A stretch of 64,000 nucleotides of DNA. It comes from Saxidomus purpurata. Lineage: Eukaryota; Mollusca; Bivalvia; Venerida; Veneridae. The notes under the pieces were generated by a model, which saw only the letters and a list, made by a program, of their open reading frames with translations, had not been told where the DNA came from and ran no database searches. The DNA lies in assembly GCA_022818135.1 (NCBI GenBank), contig JAFMSR010000010.1, positions 8,056,208 through 8,120,207 on the forward strand. Reading direction: 5' to 3'. A program made the translations under genes and the position numbers. Below, piece by piece: positions 12,160-26,100 of this stretch; the first letter of the stretch is position 1, and each line of letters starts with the position of its first letter.

Positions 12160-12245
12160 CGGCAGCGATGTGAGATAAGTGATGTGAGATAAGTTTATCT
12201 CACATGGGTAAATGCGCGGAAATATGTATCTCATAGGTGAGAAAT
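12160..12245. repeat. Short palindrome cluster (GTGAGATAA / TTATCTCAC)
   Basis: Direct and inverted copies of TGTGAGATAAG lie here, including a near-perfect palindrome at about 12187-12211. Function unknown. Confidence 0.45.
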
Positions 12246-12774
12246 GTATTTGTTCGATACGGTAATCAATTGAAACCACACCCGAAAATAACCGAAGATA
12301 TTGGCGAAGATTAATGAGTGCCAGGTAAATATTGTCGCACAATAGCGACCACACCTATACAGTTGTTTGTTTTCGTTTATGCAACAAAGGTAATAATATT
12401 GTTAGGTTAATAATTTATGTTTGTCTGAAGGAAGTAAAAGAAAATATAAGATTGTTTTTTAATATAATAACAGTTGTTTTGGAAAGAAATTTCTTGAATA
12501 GTTAAGCATGTTGTATTGTAAACGTTTTGGTTATCATGACGCAAGGAAGTGTAAGATGGCGACACAATTGTTCTGCTGAACACCCATCTAGCTATTTTCT
12601 TGCACTGAAAAGAACTTCAAAATAAACCGGACTGGAAAATTATCCGGTCTGGAGAAAACAACACCAAATACTTGCGACAATTAAATTAAGCCGCGGCTAA
12701 CATCGAGACTTTAGGGTACGTTCACTATTAAGTAAAGCTGTTTATGTATAGAATAGGTTAAATACAACTCATTT

Positions 12775-13480
12775 ATGGTGATGCTAGATATAGAGGATCA
12801 TTGTTGGTTTCTAAAGACTCTTCTGCGAGAAGGTATTTCAAAACCCGATTTTTATGGGGATGTGGTTTACAAACTTCGTAAGATTTTGGGTCATGGCAAT
12901 TTTCCAACTGTATTTGCTAAAATTATAAAACGTTTTGTTAAAAGAGGTTACGACCCAACTGTTTTGAGACACACCGCATGTTTGGTGTTCAACCCGTTTA
13001 CAGTTGGTCTTTGATTGCGTCTGACGGAAGAGGGGGAGGACTCTGTGATGGGCAGTTTTTAAATCCCACTGGGACGAAACTGTTTTGATTTCTGTCCTCT
13101 GGCCTGTTTCGTCGGGCCCTTAAGGGTGTTTCTCTTGGTGCTCTGCCTTCTGCAAAGGCATTGAGTACATACGTTTTTTTTTGGTTATCAAGGTTTGCTT
13201 TTTATATATTTATACACGAGCTTTTTTGTGTTTTACATACCATGCCTTTTGTTTCCATTGCGTGTGTTAGAGATTCACCTAGCAGGGATTACTTTTATTT
13301 ACACTGTCCTGTGACTTTGGAACATGGTGGGGGTAAGAGTGAGGTTGGGTGCGCACCATAAACCGGTTTAAGCTCCCCAGTGGTGTTTTTGCCACTGACC
13401 GTTCCAAGGCGGTGCCCCACTGTGTTCCTTTAATTGTTCGTTTTGTCCTCGTGTGTTTGCTTTGTATGCTAGTGTGTGTT
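12775..13480 (+). mobile_element. Possible non-LTR retrotransposon 3-prime remnant
   Basis: The open frame 12775-13014 encodes about 79 residues including KPDFYGDVVYKLRK and GYDPTVLRHTACLV, which resemble C-terminal tails of molluscan LINE-type ORFs. GC-richer sequence follows in which coding similarity seems to continue across stops, up to the TG microsatellite. No reverse transcriptase core (YxDD) is present. The assignment rests on pattern memory of such tails and is tentative. Confidence 0.35.
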
Positions 13481-13482
13481 GG

Positions 13483-13826
<344 letters not shown>

Positions 13827-13930
13827 TGGTGGGCACTTCTGTGCACTTCTGGGTGCTGTGGGGCTCGTTTTGGGGAGGCTGCGTTTTTGGTACGTGGCAT
13901 TCCCTGTTTGATATTATTTTTGTTTTTTTC

Positions 13931-14058
13931 GGTGTAATGTCATGAGATTATAATTTCACCGAGTGGACACAAACAATGATATTTTCACGAGTGGCGCAAA
14001 TACGAGTGACAATAACTACTTTTGGTGTTCATGGGTGAAATTATTTTGATATTACACC
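13931..14058. repeat. Possible short MITE-like inverted repeat (GGTGTAAT...ATTACACC)
   Basis: GGTGTAATGTCA at the left and TGATATTACACC at the right pair with one mismatch. The interior contains GAGTGGCGCAAATACGAGTG. No clear target duplication is seen, so this is tentative. Confidence 0.3.
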
Positions 14059-17000
14059 AATACCAACAATGTTTCTGTTTATTTTATGTTTCAGACTCTA
14101 GTTTTGTTGAGTTTCTTTCAATAAAATGTCGAAAATCGCAGGAAACGTCACCATAAAGTACCGCAATCATGGCGCTATTTTAAAGACGTCATCGTCATAT
14201 GGTTTCCGCTATTCACTACGCTCGGTATACTTTTTGACGCTACAGATTCGGATAATTTTCACTGAATGGACAGCGAGTCTATCGGGATATAATCCATTGT
14301 AATATTTTGATAAACCACCGAGTAACATAAAATAACCCCGAGTAATGTTGTTATGTCTTATTATCCTGTTGACTTCAATTTTATTTGTTCTTTCCTTGTT
14401 TTATTTCATTTCTTACTGTTTAATAGGTATTTTTTAAACTTAACTTGAAATATTTATTCCAGTTTATTTAAAATCATAAACATACATTAATTATTACACA
14501 TCTCAATACGGCAACTTATAATTAAGACAAGTTAACAATATGTCTGTATAATTCACATAGCATGTTCACAAACATTTCAGGGCTTTTTTGCTGTTTGCCC
14601 TTCCGCTCGTGAAATGTGCTATGATAACGTCTTGTCACCCTTATTCTCGGTTATGTCCAAACGCTTTTCCCATTTTGAGTGTGATGTCAGAAACAGTGTC
14701 CTCCATATATTTTATATTATGTGAGCTGTTTTGATCCACGTCGAAATACATGTATTTATAACCTTTGTAGCTTGTAGCTTGTTTAAAGTTTAGAACACCT
14801 TGTGTTCTGTTGTACTTCGTATATGGGCAGCAGCATTTTTTTCTGAGTTGACTATATTTTATTGGGAAAGTAGGTTTGGACACACCTCAATGTCAAAGGG
14901 GATACTTTCTTGAATATGTGATGATAGAGAAGTACTATAAATGATTGAGGCCCATTTCATTTAAAATGTCGATACATGTGGTTGAGGATAGGTTCTGGAA
15001 CAAGATTTTCCTAGTAAAGGTGTCTTGGTAGACTAACTAACTAACTGACTAAATTACAGTAACTCTCATAAAATCCAACATTATGAATTGAAAGCATAAC
15101 CTATTCACCAAAACGTCATAGCATGTCGTTTGTCCGGTGAAGAGGCAAATTAGTTTCTTATCCGAGATACTCCTGGGGATAGTAATTACCATGATCTGTC
15201 CTCGAACTTGACAGTATTGATAAGATACAGGCACATAATTCGCTATTTATTTCTGGAAGGGGACTATTAAATAATCTCAATTAATTTTAAAGGTTTTACT
15301 GTACAGAATGTATATTTATCGATTCCTATTGTTTTGTATAGGGTAGAGGTTGAACAGGATACGGGACTATAAACAATAAATAAAAGGGTTGAACAGCGGC
15401 GTAGGTATGCTAAACTTATTGTATTTCATAAAATATATGCTAAACTTACCGTGTTTTATCAAATTTGTCACCACAGTGTAGCCATGGAACTATCAGACAA
15501 TCTTCAATAGTCTGACTCTTGCATCCTCGAAGGCTCAGTCAGGTACCCATTGGGACTTTTTTAAGTATTCATTTTCAACATCCCATAGCGCTATGGATCA
15601 ATCTACTGGGTAATGATGAGACGCTACATAGTTTTAAAGTTTTCAGATAGGCAGTCACAGCAGTAACTATCTTATACCAGACAATGAGACAGTGGTTTTA
15701 AGCTTTGAGTTTCTTCCTGAATTAATACTTTCCTACTTCGAGTTTACCCTTCTCACTTATCATTGACGCACACTAGCCTGTGTATAATATACTTGATATC
15801 AAATAGATTGGTAAAGATTTGTTAAAGGATACTCCTATCAAATTTAAGACTCCAAGGGTGTCTCAAAAGTCTCAAAGAAATTTTAATATGACACAAAATC
15901 AGATTAGCTGGCTTTTTTGTTGTTCAGCTGTTCATTTGTTTGATTTTGATAAAGTTCCGTGACTTCTGTATATATAATTGTATCTATGGCAGCGTAAGGT
16001 AACGTATCGCACATCACTTATAACGAACACAAATAAAAATTTAGCTTGATATGATATGTCACCAAATAAAACTAAAATATTAAGATTAACTATTAGAACG
16101 TCGGAATAAATACGTTTAATGTTTCTTTTCAAGCATAAATGCAAAATTTTGTCAAGAGACACTTGACTAGGCCTGGATCTGGATCTTTACGATGCAGGGC
16201 CAGTAACGACATCTAGTGGCACCGGGGATTTAGCGGGACAGAGCTGCTCTGAAGCCCTCAACAGTTTGGGCACTCACAACCGGATACTACATTTGGTTCC
16301 ACTCAGAATTCAAAACAGTCCGCACAAAAAATAGGTCTTCAACTGAATGGTATAGCACTGGTCAACTTTAAAACATTTACTTTTGATAGTCACTTTTCAA
16401 CTCAGTTTACTATATAAGATCCCTGGTGTACTGACTGAAAATTTGAGAAATGTCTTGTTTTCATAATTTGACATTTACGAGTCGACAAACTGGGTTCAGG
16501 AACTTGTTCGCTGGCAATCCTATCTATCTATCTATCTCTGGATACTGCCAACCCCTCTCGCGAATGTTATATGCAGGACTAAAATGCACGTCGGAAATGT
16601 TAGTATATGGTGAAATAATTTAAAAAAAACTGGCAGTAAGTTTTCTCAGGTAAGAGTGAGACTTAGAAGAAAGTATCCATTCAAAGTTTAAAATGTTAGC
16701 ATAATTGAGAACAGAAATAAAATTAAAAGATAAAAACATTGATCATCTGACTAATACTGAACATTTACCACAGCCTGCATGAACTGGCCAAGGTCAGGTA
16801 GAGTAGCAATGTATAATACATGGAAGTTGGCTCCAAAGGGTTATATACTATGTCGGAAAAATGAGTACTTGTGGTAATCAAAGGTAACCTGTATCTGCCT
16901 TAGGGACCTGGCACCTTACCCTCGACCACTTTGTAGGCCTGAATTCTTGGCAAGTAAGTTAATCCTCAGGCAAGTTAAACGCAGATCGGGGCTTTTGGTA

Positions 17001-17115
17001 CTTTGGCATAACTTTTTGCTATTAAAAATCTTTCTGCTAGATTGTTATCCTTTCCGGTTAAAAATGGAACGTTGAGTTATTTTATTATTGTAGCAGCCGG
17101 TTACGTTCATCAGCG
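14059..17115. other. Intergenic sequence upstream of DNAJC25
   Basis: AT-rich, with no supported exon. A short imperfect tandem repeat (TATGCTAAACTTA) lies near 15407-15450 and a small TATC run near 16518. The immediate upstream region of the DNAJC25 start shows no clear TATA box. Confidence 0.4.
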
Positions 17116-20100
17116 ATGGCAGTTTCAATTCTGCTAGTATGTTTGTTAATTGTAGCATCAATTACTGTTTCAGATGCTTCTGTTGAAGGTCTTTACTGCG
17201 GGATGGACAATTGTTATGAGAGTAAGTTTGTTTTAGCCAGAACTTGGAAATGAAAAAAATCAGATTCGGTTACGTTGACAATAATTGGGTGGGGTAAGAA
17301 AGATTGTCTGAAAATTATTTAAGGTTCGAATCGTATAAATGTGGTTTCTACTGTTTTCCAAGTACAACTACAATTTGTCGTACTTTGCAATCACTCATGT
17401 CTTGCAATACAACTATACTATACCAGACTTCCCGAAAGTTTTGGACTGAAATGACCGGCATTGAGGAAATGTGTGTCAAAAATCACCGCACTACACATCT
17501 TGACAGCTGATAAGATGTAAGGCGTCGTCTGTTTTATGCTCTCAACCAATTAGAATGCCAGGTTTTCCAATATTAATTACTGTGCAGGAAGGCGGTCATA
17601 ACACCTGATAATTATCTGTGTAATCAATTTAACTGTTAAATTTGAAATGTGTTTGCTGTGAATTTAGCATGTTTGCCGATAAATTATCGGCTTATTACAG
17701 TGGTCTTTCAGAACTGTCGACCTTTTTAAATTGGTTTTTGTTTCATTTGTTAAAATAATTTTATTCATGATTCAATAAGCTGCGTCTATGCAGAGAAGTA
17801 ACTGGAAAATTGGCATGTTTTTAAAAGACATATAAGCGCTGCAAGGGTTCCATTTGACTCGTAGCTACGGGTTTTGACCAGGATATTTTTTAAAATACGA
17901 CAAAATGACCCAGGATATTTTCGGCTTGTGCATCACAGTGACTCGGGGCATTATTAACTTTTTCGGCCCTGTGCGTCATTGATTTTTCCAATACACGTCC
18001 GTTTTGTCTACTTTGTATCAATCATTTACATAGTCCCGCATATTGCCGAATTTCAGTGGCACAAACAAAAAATGTCCGCAATTTCCCCGTGTCAATCAAA
18101 AATCGCCTGATGGCTAGTAAACGAAAGAAGGCGGAGTTAATTAGACACTACCTGCCAACGAACATGTGGCCGTCTCGGTCTTTATCAAAGTTGTTTATTG
18201 ATCACAATCATGAAACTAAAATTATAGACCTCAGCGAGTATATTAATTACGTTGTTTGTTACACAGATGATTAAATTAGTGATGCTAGGTTTTTGACACA
18301 TCTCTTTGAAATTTACAGATTGTCGGAAATAAAAAAATGCTTCATCATGCATGGACATATATTATTTCAGCCGGTACCGAGGATTAATAGTCATGAAATT
18401 TTTTCCTCAAAATGATAAATGTCTTTGGCAATATTCGGCCCCATATAATTTCTTCGGTATTTATTAATACTTTGTAACAATTATTTAAAGCCCTTGAACA
18501 TAATTTTGGACATAATTTGTTTTATTAAAATCTTTTTAGAATTCGATAAATGAAGAAATATAAGTATACGAAAATCAATTCATAAACATACCAGGTCGCA
18601 AATATATCATATATGAAAAACGGGGAATGCGAACCATTATTTTTTATTTTTGAGCCAGGAAAAGCAGAAGAACAAAAACAGAAAACATATGGTATGCAAG
18701 TCTGGAATATGACCCGTGCATGAACCATCAAAAGTCAAACCTTGGCTCCTTAATATGACCCTTCAAAATTTATCATAATGTCAAGAATAAATTTCGTATT
18801 AATTAGATATGTGTCTTCAGTGTCAGATATTAAATCTTAACTCAAAGTGGCATGTCTCCTCCCTCCTCCAGGGTGTTCTGTACATAGTCTTCAGTGTTCC
18901 CACTCTCGTAAATTATTACGTAAATCACGCAATAAAAATAAACATCGCGCAAATAATTTTCACCACGTGCGAGATCGCGCCCGCCTCGAAAATGCCGAGG
19001 ACGAATAGGTTCAGCTGGAATTCCTCAGTATGTTCTAAAAATAGATCATGGAAATTCTACTTTCTGGCCAATCGGTCGGCATAACTGCTGGTGATTTACC
19101 ATTGACGCCATGAAATGTAGACGGGTTTCATATTTGAATGCTCTGGGAATTAATACTAGCACTTTAAAAGTGTGACCAATCTAATGATCCGGGCTTCGCC
19201 CTGCAAAAATGTGGCAGACAAAGCATTGTGTTTTGCTTCACGGCGAATAAAATAATGATGCCCAACAACAATATGAAGAGTTACCATCCACAAGTACTGA
19301 AACAACTACGAGTAGTGTTAAAAGTCGGAAAAAGTACGGAAACGGTTTCATAATAAGTGGTTGCCGCGGGTTGTAAAAAATTTAAATGGTCACCGCTTGT
19401 CTATCATATAATTTTCATACCCCCAAAATTTGAGATTTACCCCTTCTTTTTGTGTCCAGGGGGTAAGTATACCCTTGAAAAAAATACTGAGTGGGAACAC
19501 TGCAGTCTTTGAAGACTAGTTACTTCAGCTTTTGAACCATTTGTGAAAACCTTTTCTGATGGGCGCAACCTATAGTTGACCCAGACGGAACCCTGTCACA
19601 TACGACTTATAGACCATGACCCCTGATAATTTAAAAATGACCCTCCAAATTTCATGCCTTTCAAGGGCTAGTGGAACCCCTACGCTGTTTTCGGGACCAT
19701 TTTAAAATTAAAAGAGACATAATCACTGGTCATGTGTTAATTGTTTAATATATGCATTTGAAAATAGTGGCGTGTTTGCTGATAAATGACTCGAAAAATA
19801 TGTGTTGGCAGACTAATGTCTGCTTATTTTCGCCACCGTTTTTCGAGTTAAAGAGAAATAGAAGATAATTAGTCAACTTTTAATTGTTTTAACTATTGTT
19901 TGTCTGCATACTTACAGAGAAATGACACTTTTTAAAATGAAAATTACATCCTTTATTCCACCCATTCACGATTTACATGTATAATATTTAATTTTTAGAA
20001 GAATAATAATTATATAAAGAACGCTGCCCTTCAGGGTGAATAATATGAAAACCAGTTTATTAACTGTTATATTTCAATAAAAGAGCAAAACTGTTGATGT

Positions 20101-23100
20101 TTCTCAGTAGTTTTCTTTCATTCATGGAAAATATCATATGATATATCAGATATCGGTCATTTTGTATCGATGTGAATATCATATCGATCATTTTTATTGA
20201 TACTTGGCCCTACTTCTTAGCATGTCAGTTTCTTACATGGAGGTGTGTTCAAAGTGACCAATCAGAAAGCACGACCTCGGGAGAACATTGCTTCTTATAT
20301 GACAACATTCATTTCATGGTGTTCAAGTATTAATAGCCAACTAAAAAAACATTGTCTATTTAACAGAAAAAAGCTGCATGTAGTGTTTAGGACGCCAGAA
20401 CTACCGGCATTGTAGATGTAGATATATAATTTACGGGTGATCGTACTGGAGCATCCCGAAAATGATCCAAACACATTGTGCGAATGATGTCACAATGTAA
20501 TTTGCATATATTATATGTAAACATTCATAGATGGAGTATGTGCCGTTCTGCCAAACCATTTTGAAGAATATTTTCATTGCCATCTGTATGGAGACCATAT
20601 AATATTGACAAAATGGGGACTGAAATATTTCTGACACATTTTTCAATCAGATATTTTAGAAAAATTGCCAAATTCATTAATTGTAATTAGATCATGTGCT
20701 ATGGTTGGTTAATCATTATTTCTAAGCAAATGAAAATCGCCATAGCAAAATTATTTATTTGAGCTCTTCAAAGTGGTTTGACCGTTAGCACGGGTTTGGA
20801 AATCCCTTAGCACTGGATACCAACATAAAATACTGTGCCATACCATACTGAATTAAATTTTGGTAATGCTGAGCTGTGAACTGAGAAAGTTGAAGATACT
20901 GTGACACCAGTGCATTTTGTACCTCTATGAATTGTTACACCTCTACCAGCATCCAGGTTACATAATTCCATCCAAAGTTGACTGTACGCTGAAATGAGTG
21001 TCTGGAGTGGTTGAGTGGCGGTGTTCGAATGGGGTCCACACACTGTGTAATTGCACCTTTTAAACAAGAAGGATATGGTTACAGTCCAGTGCACATAGGG
21101 GCTGCTGTTACTAAGAATAACAGTTTTGAACCAATGGATGGAATGTCATCAAACTTGCTCAATAGAATCCTTGTATTGTCCGCTTTCAGAAAACGGGTAA
21201 TGGTTCTGGCCCAGTGGACACATGGGACGCTGTCATCAAAAAAGAAAACCCTTTTTAAAAGTTTAAAACAGCTTTTTGAGGATGGAATGTCACCAAAAGT
21301 GCTCTGTAGCATCCTTGCATTGTCCCCTTTAAAAAACAGGTACATGTACTGTAGTGGTTCTTTAGAGTGACAGAGTACTATTGTAATATCATTGTCCCAC
21401 ACCAATGGTTGATGACTCTTTATATAGAGAACAACAGTATTTTAAAGTACGATATTACCATAAGTCTTAAAGTACTTTAGTGCCATAGTGAGCAGCGCAC
21501 AAGGAGGGGGGGTGTTAATCACTGTCAGTTACAGCTCTAGTTATGTTTTGCTTTCCATCTTTTCTTGTTTAAGCATTTTAAGTTACATAATGCAATGCCT
21601 TTCATTGTCAAGACAATTTCAAAAAGTTTTACTGGTAACTTTACAATACAGGTATTTCACCTGAAGTGTTAAATCTTACATGGATATACTGTATGAGCAA
21701 GTAGCTGTTAAGTCTCTCATCAGAAGTTTACAGAACAGTTGTATACAGTCAACAAATTTTCCAATTAAGAACTGTCCAATTTTGGTTTTGTTGTAAGTTG
21801 ATTGAGAGAACAAGGAGTACTGTCACAATGGTTTCACGTCAAATGTATTTCAATCTAATGTTTGCAGTACATCAAATATTTGCATTCATTACCAGTGCTA
21901 TTCCAAGCATGCACAATAATAATAAAATAATTATGTATTCAAGTTTATTTCTTATTTCAGTTGTAATTTCAAGATTACAAAAACTTAATATCAGATCTGT
22001 GTATTTTCATTATTTCTTTCAATATAACACTGTAGGGCATAATTGTACAAGTTACATTTTTTGTTTAGTATTTTGCTATTATTATGTAAATTACTATTGT
22101 AACTAATGACAGTCACCATTTTTGACATATTAATTTATGTCATGTACATTGTTATATATGTCAGTATCAAGAAGCCTTAAGCAATATCTTATAAATGTTG
22201 AATTTTGGGTCAGTATATTGATACTGTCTGCTAGTAGAATGGTGGCTGTTTAACCTGGATCATCAGGTTTCCCTTTGTCACTCAACGATGTCAACAGTTG
22301 TGATCAAATCACTCATTTTCCCCAATTGGTGACAATTTTGCTGTTTTGATAGCAAAAATATTTCAAAATAAATCTTAATACATGGGTTGGAGTGAAGTTA
22401 ACAAAGCCTCTAGTGTCCCCTACTATAATTTTGTAAATCATTTACCTGTGGATGGTATGTCTGTATATACATTTTTACCCTGACCCAGGTGACTGTGATA
22501 GATTGCTAGAATATGTATAATGGACATGTCCTTACAGTACCATTAGTTTTTCAAAGGGGTGCTCACTGTAAAATTACTGACTGAATAGCAAGCAGTACAA
22601 AAACGACAAGACTACATACATCTGCAGACAGATTGTGCTCAAGCAGCTTCATTTGTTCCCAGCAGGGTAAATGTTTGTTTTTTAACCGATAGTGTTTTAG
22701 ACCTTACAGAGACTTAGACGTAAAAGTTTGAGATTCATTCAGCAGATATTAGACAATTTATTTTGTTTTTCAGTTCTGGATGTCACAAGAGAGTCAACAA
22801 AGGTAAAAGAAAATACATTTACGCACAAGTAATATTGAATATTTTACGTCTTATATGCTTACATTTCATGTCAACCAGTTTTGAAAAATTCCAATGTGGA
22901 ATTTCTGTTCAGGGCCTTAATCTGCCCTGGTAACTGGTAAGGAAATGAATACATTGTTCTTGTTTAAACATATGCCCCAAAATTCATTGATTAGAAAAAA
23001 AGCAGTTTCAGCCAAATTTGGAATTACATGTAAGTTTTATTTTTTTAAACTTATTAACCATGTTAACTTCACAGTATCTCGTTTGCCTTACAGTCATGTA

Positions 23101-26100
23101 GTAAAAAAAACAGCTTCATGTAATTACTCTGCTCATTGAGTATTTCAGGAAAAAAACATAAATTAAAATTTGTTTGATTTTCAGTCGGAAATCACTAAAG
23201 CTTACAGGAAACTTGCTAGAAAATGGCATCCAGATATGCACAAGACGGAGGTAACTAATATAATTATTGTAGATAAATGATTGCTGGTAGTAAAAGAATG
23301 GTATTGTCCTGAGCTTGTTTCTCTTACATGAGGTGATAATCTCAAATAAGTTGATCAAAGTGAATGTAATTTTATGTGATGTAAAACTTTGAGCTCTTGT
23401 AAACTTGAAGTTTAGCATTTTTATTTAGTGGTGAACAGGGCATATACATTATACTTATAACACAGAAATAAACATGCAGGAACACTCTATCACACTTAAA
23501 CATGTAGGGCAGCCCTTTACTGTTGTGTCATATTTTAAGTCACATCTTCATGCTCTTTATGTAATTGTGTTTTGATTTACAAGTGAGGTGGCATTACCAA
23601 CTTTCGTAAAGACAGTTGTTTGACTTTAAGAAAAAACTTCAACTTTTAGACACTCTTCGTCATTAGGGTGTAAATAACGTCCAGTAATAGCTCTAGTTTC
23701 TATTCAGTATCAGAAATGAATAATATAATATATGTAAAACTGCTTTTAATTTTATTGTTTAAAATGCAGTATACATGTTACATTAAGAATGTCTCTGTGA
23801 TGTAGTGTTAATTTATGGTAGATTGATCACTTGTCTCTAGAGATAATAAAAAGATGTGAAAATGTCACAGTTGAGTTGGTTATTTAAATATTCAAATGCC
23901 TGAAACTGTTATCTGTATGTGAGTGTAAATTGTTTGATAAATGATGTATGAATCAGTGACCTTGTCTCAGTCTGTGTCAGATATAGCTAAGTATTTGCAA
24001 GGTATTCATATTTTGTCTAATGAACAGAGAGGAGCTTGTACTGCATAATACGTTGCATGTTACTGTATGTAATGTAGTGTAAGAAATTCTCTCTTCCAAG
24101 CGTCTGCCTCTGTGCTCGAGTCATTAAGAGTTGCTGACTTGAAATCATGTAACAACATCTCTCTTCCAATGACATTAATCTTGACTAAAGTCTTAGGTTA
24201 GGTCAGGTTTTTAGTCCAACAATTTGAAAAATAATCCAAGCTGTCCTACTCACTTCATAGAAGTCTACAAGGGTAATTAATGCATTTTAATGAAGACTTG
24301 GTTTCATGAATTTGGGTAACCAGTAAATGAAACAACAGCTTTTGTTTGTGTCTACCAATAAAACAAAACATTCTAGTTAGTCAGATATTCAAAAAAACTT
24401 ACTTGCTTTTGTTGAGTTTAGGCACTTGAGTGTATTGTTACTATACCTGTGTAACTCTCACCCTTCTTACATTATGAACTTCCTTAAATTCATTTAAAGC
24501 AAGTGCAGGTCATGATTACCTTGAACTGTTCAACATCTGTACAGTCTTACATTATGGTCTATACTGTCCACTTTTCAGTAATCAAACTTTCATTGAGCAA
24601 AGAACAAAAAGTACTTTCCGAAATTAGAAAAAGGACCTGTCCAGTGTAAATAATTATTACTAAGTAAGGGAAAGAGCTATATCGAGATCAACTGTAGATG
24701 TATTTTATGTTACTGAAAATACTTTGCTTTCTATTTCAGAAAAAGGAAGAAGCTTCGGAGATGTTCCGCACAATAGCCAATGCATACGAGGTATAAACTT
24801 AGCTAAATCTTGCATGAAAAATGTATACTCGAGAAATTATTTTGAATTGATCTGAACAGGATATTCCCAGGTACCAGTAGCTCATTGATTTTATTAGAAA
24901 GCAGGTATTAAATAAGGGTCATTAGTTACCTAGCTACCGACCCGAAACTGTTATCAGAAAGTTGATGGTTTCTTCTGGTCCTTTGCAACAACAATGGTAA
25001 AGTTTATTGCCTCTCTGTGAATAACTGTAATACTGTTGAAATGTATGATTATCATAAAAGGTTTTTTGTTGAACTCTTCTGGATGAAGAGCTTATGTAGT
25101 GCTGGTCTGTCCATAAATGTTTCTTTGATGATTCTCTACAGGTCACAATTTTCATTTGACTTTCAAGAAACTTGCTCAGAAGGTTTCCTACAGCCTGTAT
25201 ATGATCTCTACTGTTTTTGGGGTCACATGGGTTAAAGGTCAAGGTCTTAGTGACCCAGACTTAGAATCGTTTCCACTCAATATTTTCAGATCTTCATCAC
25301 TCACAATCCTCAAACTTCATAGGATGATTAGTCTTACAGAGTAGATGATCCCTACTGTTTTAGGGTCAGTATGTCAAGGTCACAGTGACCTCTGTAAGCT
25401 TTTCCTTGATAACATTCCAAAGGATTTTCACAAAACTCTCTCAGAACAGTCCAGTCAGTCCAGTAGAGTGATACTGGCCCTTACGGGTCTCTTGCTCACA
25501 TTATCTAATGCTATAATTATTTAAAAGGCATTATGTAGATTCCTGTAGGAAATTCTTATATTTCAGATACTGAAAGATGAGGATTCCAGAAATGATTATG
25601 ACTATATGCTGGATCACCCTGGTGAGCTGCTTTTCTCTTTAAACATACACTCTCATGAGTCTTAATGTGAGAAAGAAGGGTAGGCTTCTGGTACTAGTTC
25701 TTCCTAGAACTGATGGTAAGGTACACTGCCCCCTGTAAAAATGACTGAAATATTATATGGTTGAAATGGATAGTAAACTCGTATGCAATGGAAGTTATAC
25801 TGGTACAACATTATCAGCATTCAGTTCTACTATTACATTAATGCTTTAGCCCTTTCCAGGTTAAGCTGTTCAGCTGTTCAGTTTTCTAATAGCTTTTATC
25901 TTTGCCAATTATGTCTTAACAATTATTAATGGTGTAACATCTGGTACACTTACATATTGAGTTCTATATACATGTACAGTACATGTTAGCTTTTAAAAGA
26001 CTAGCCTGCCCAGTACCCATGTGGTTGTGTGGTTACAGTTGCTGACCTGAGTCCTGATATCACTGTTACTGCTCAGTGAAGGAAGGTCATGGGTTTGAGC

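Noticed and set aside
21011..21405. Overlapping open frames on both strands
   Set aside because: They follow an internally duplicated dispersed repeat and have no splice-linked partners.
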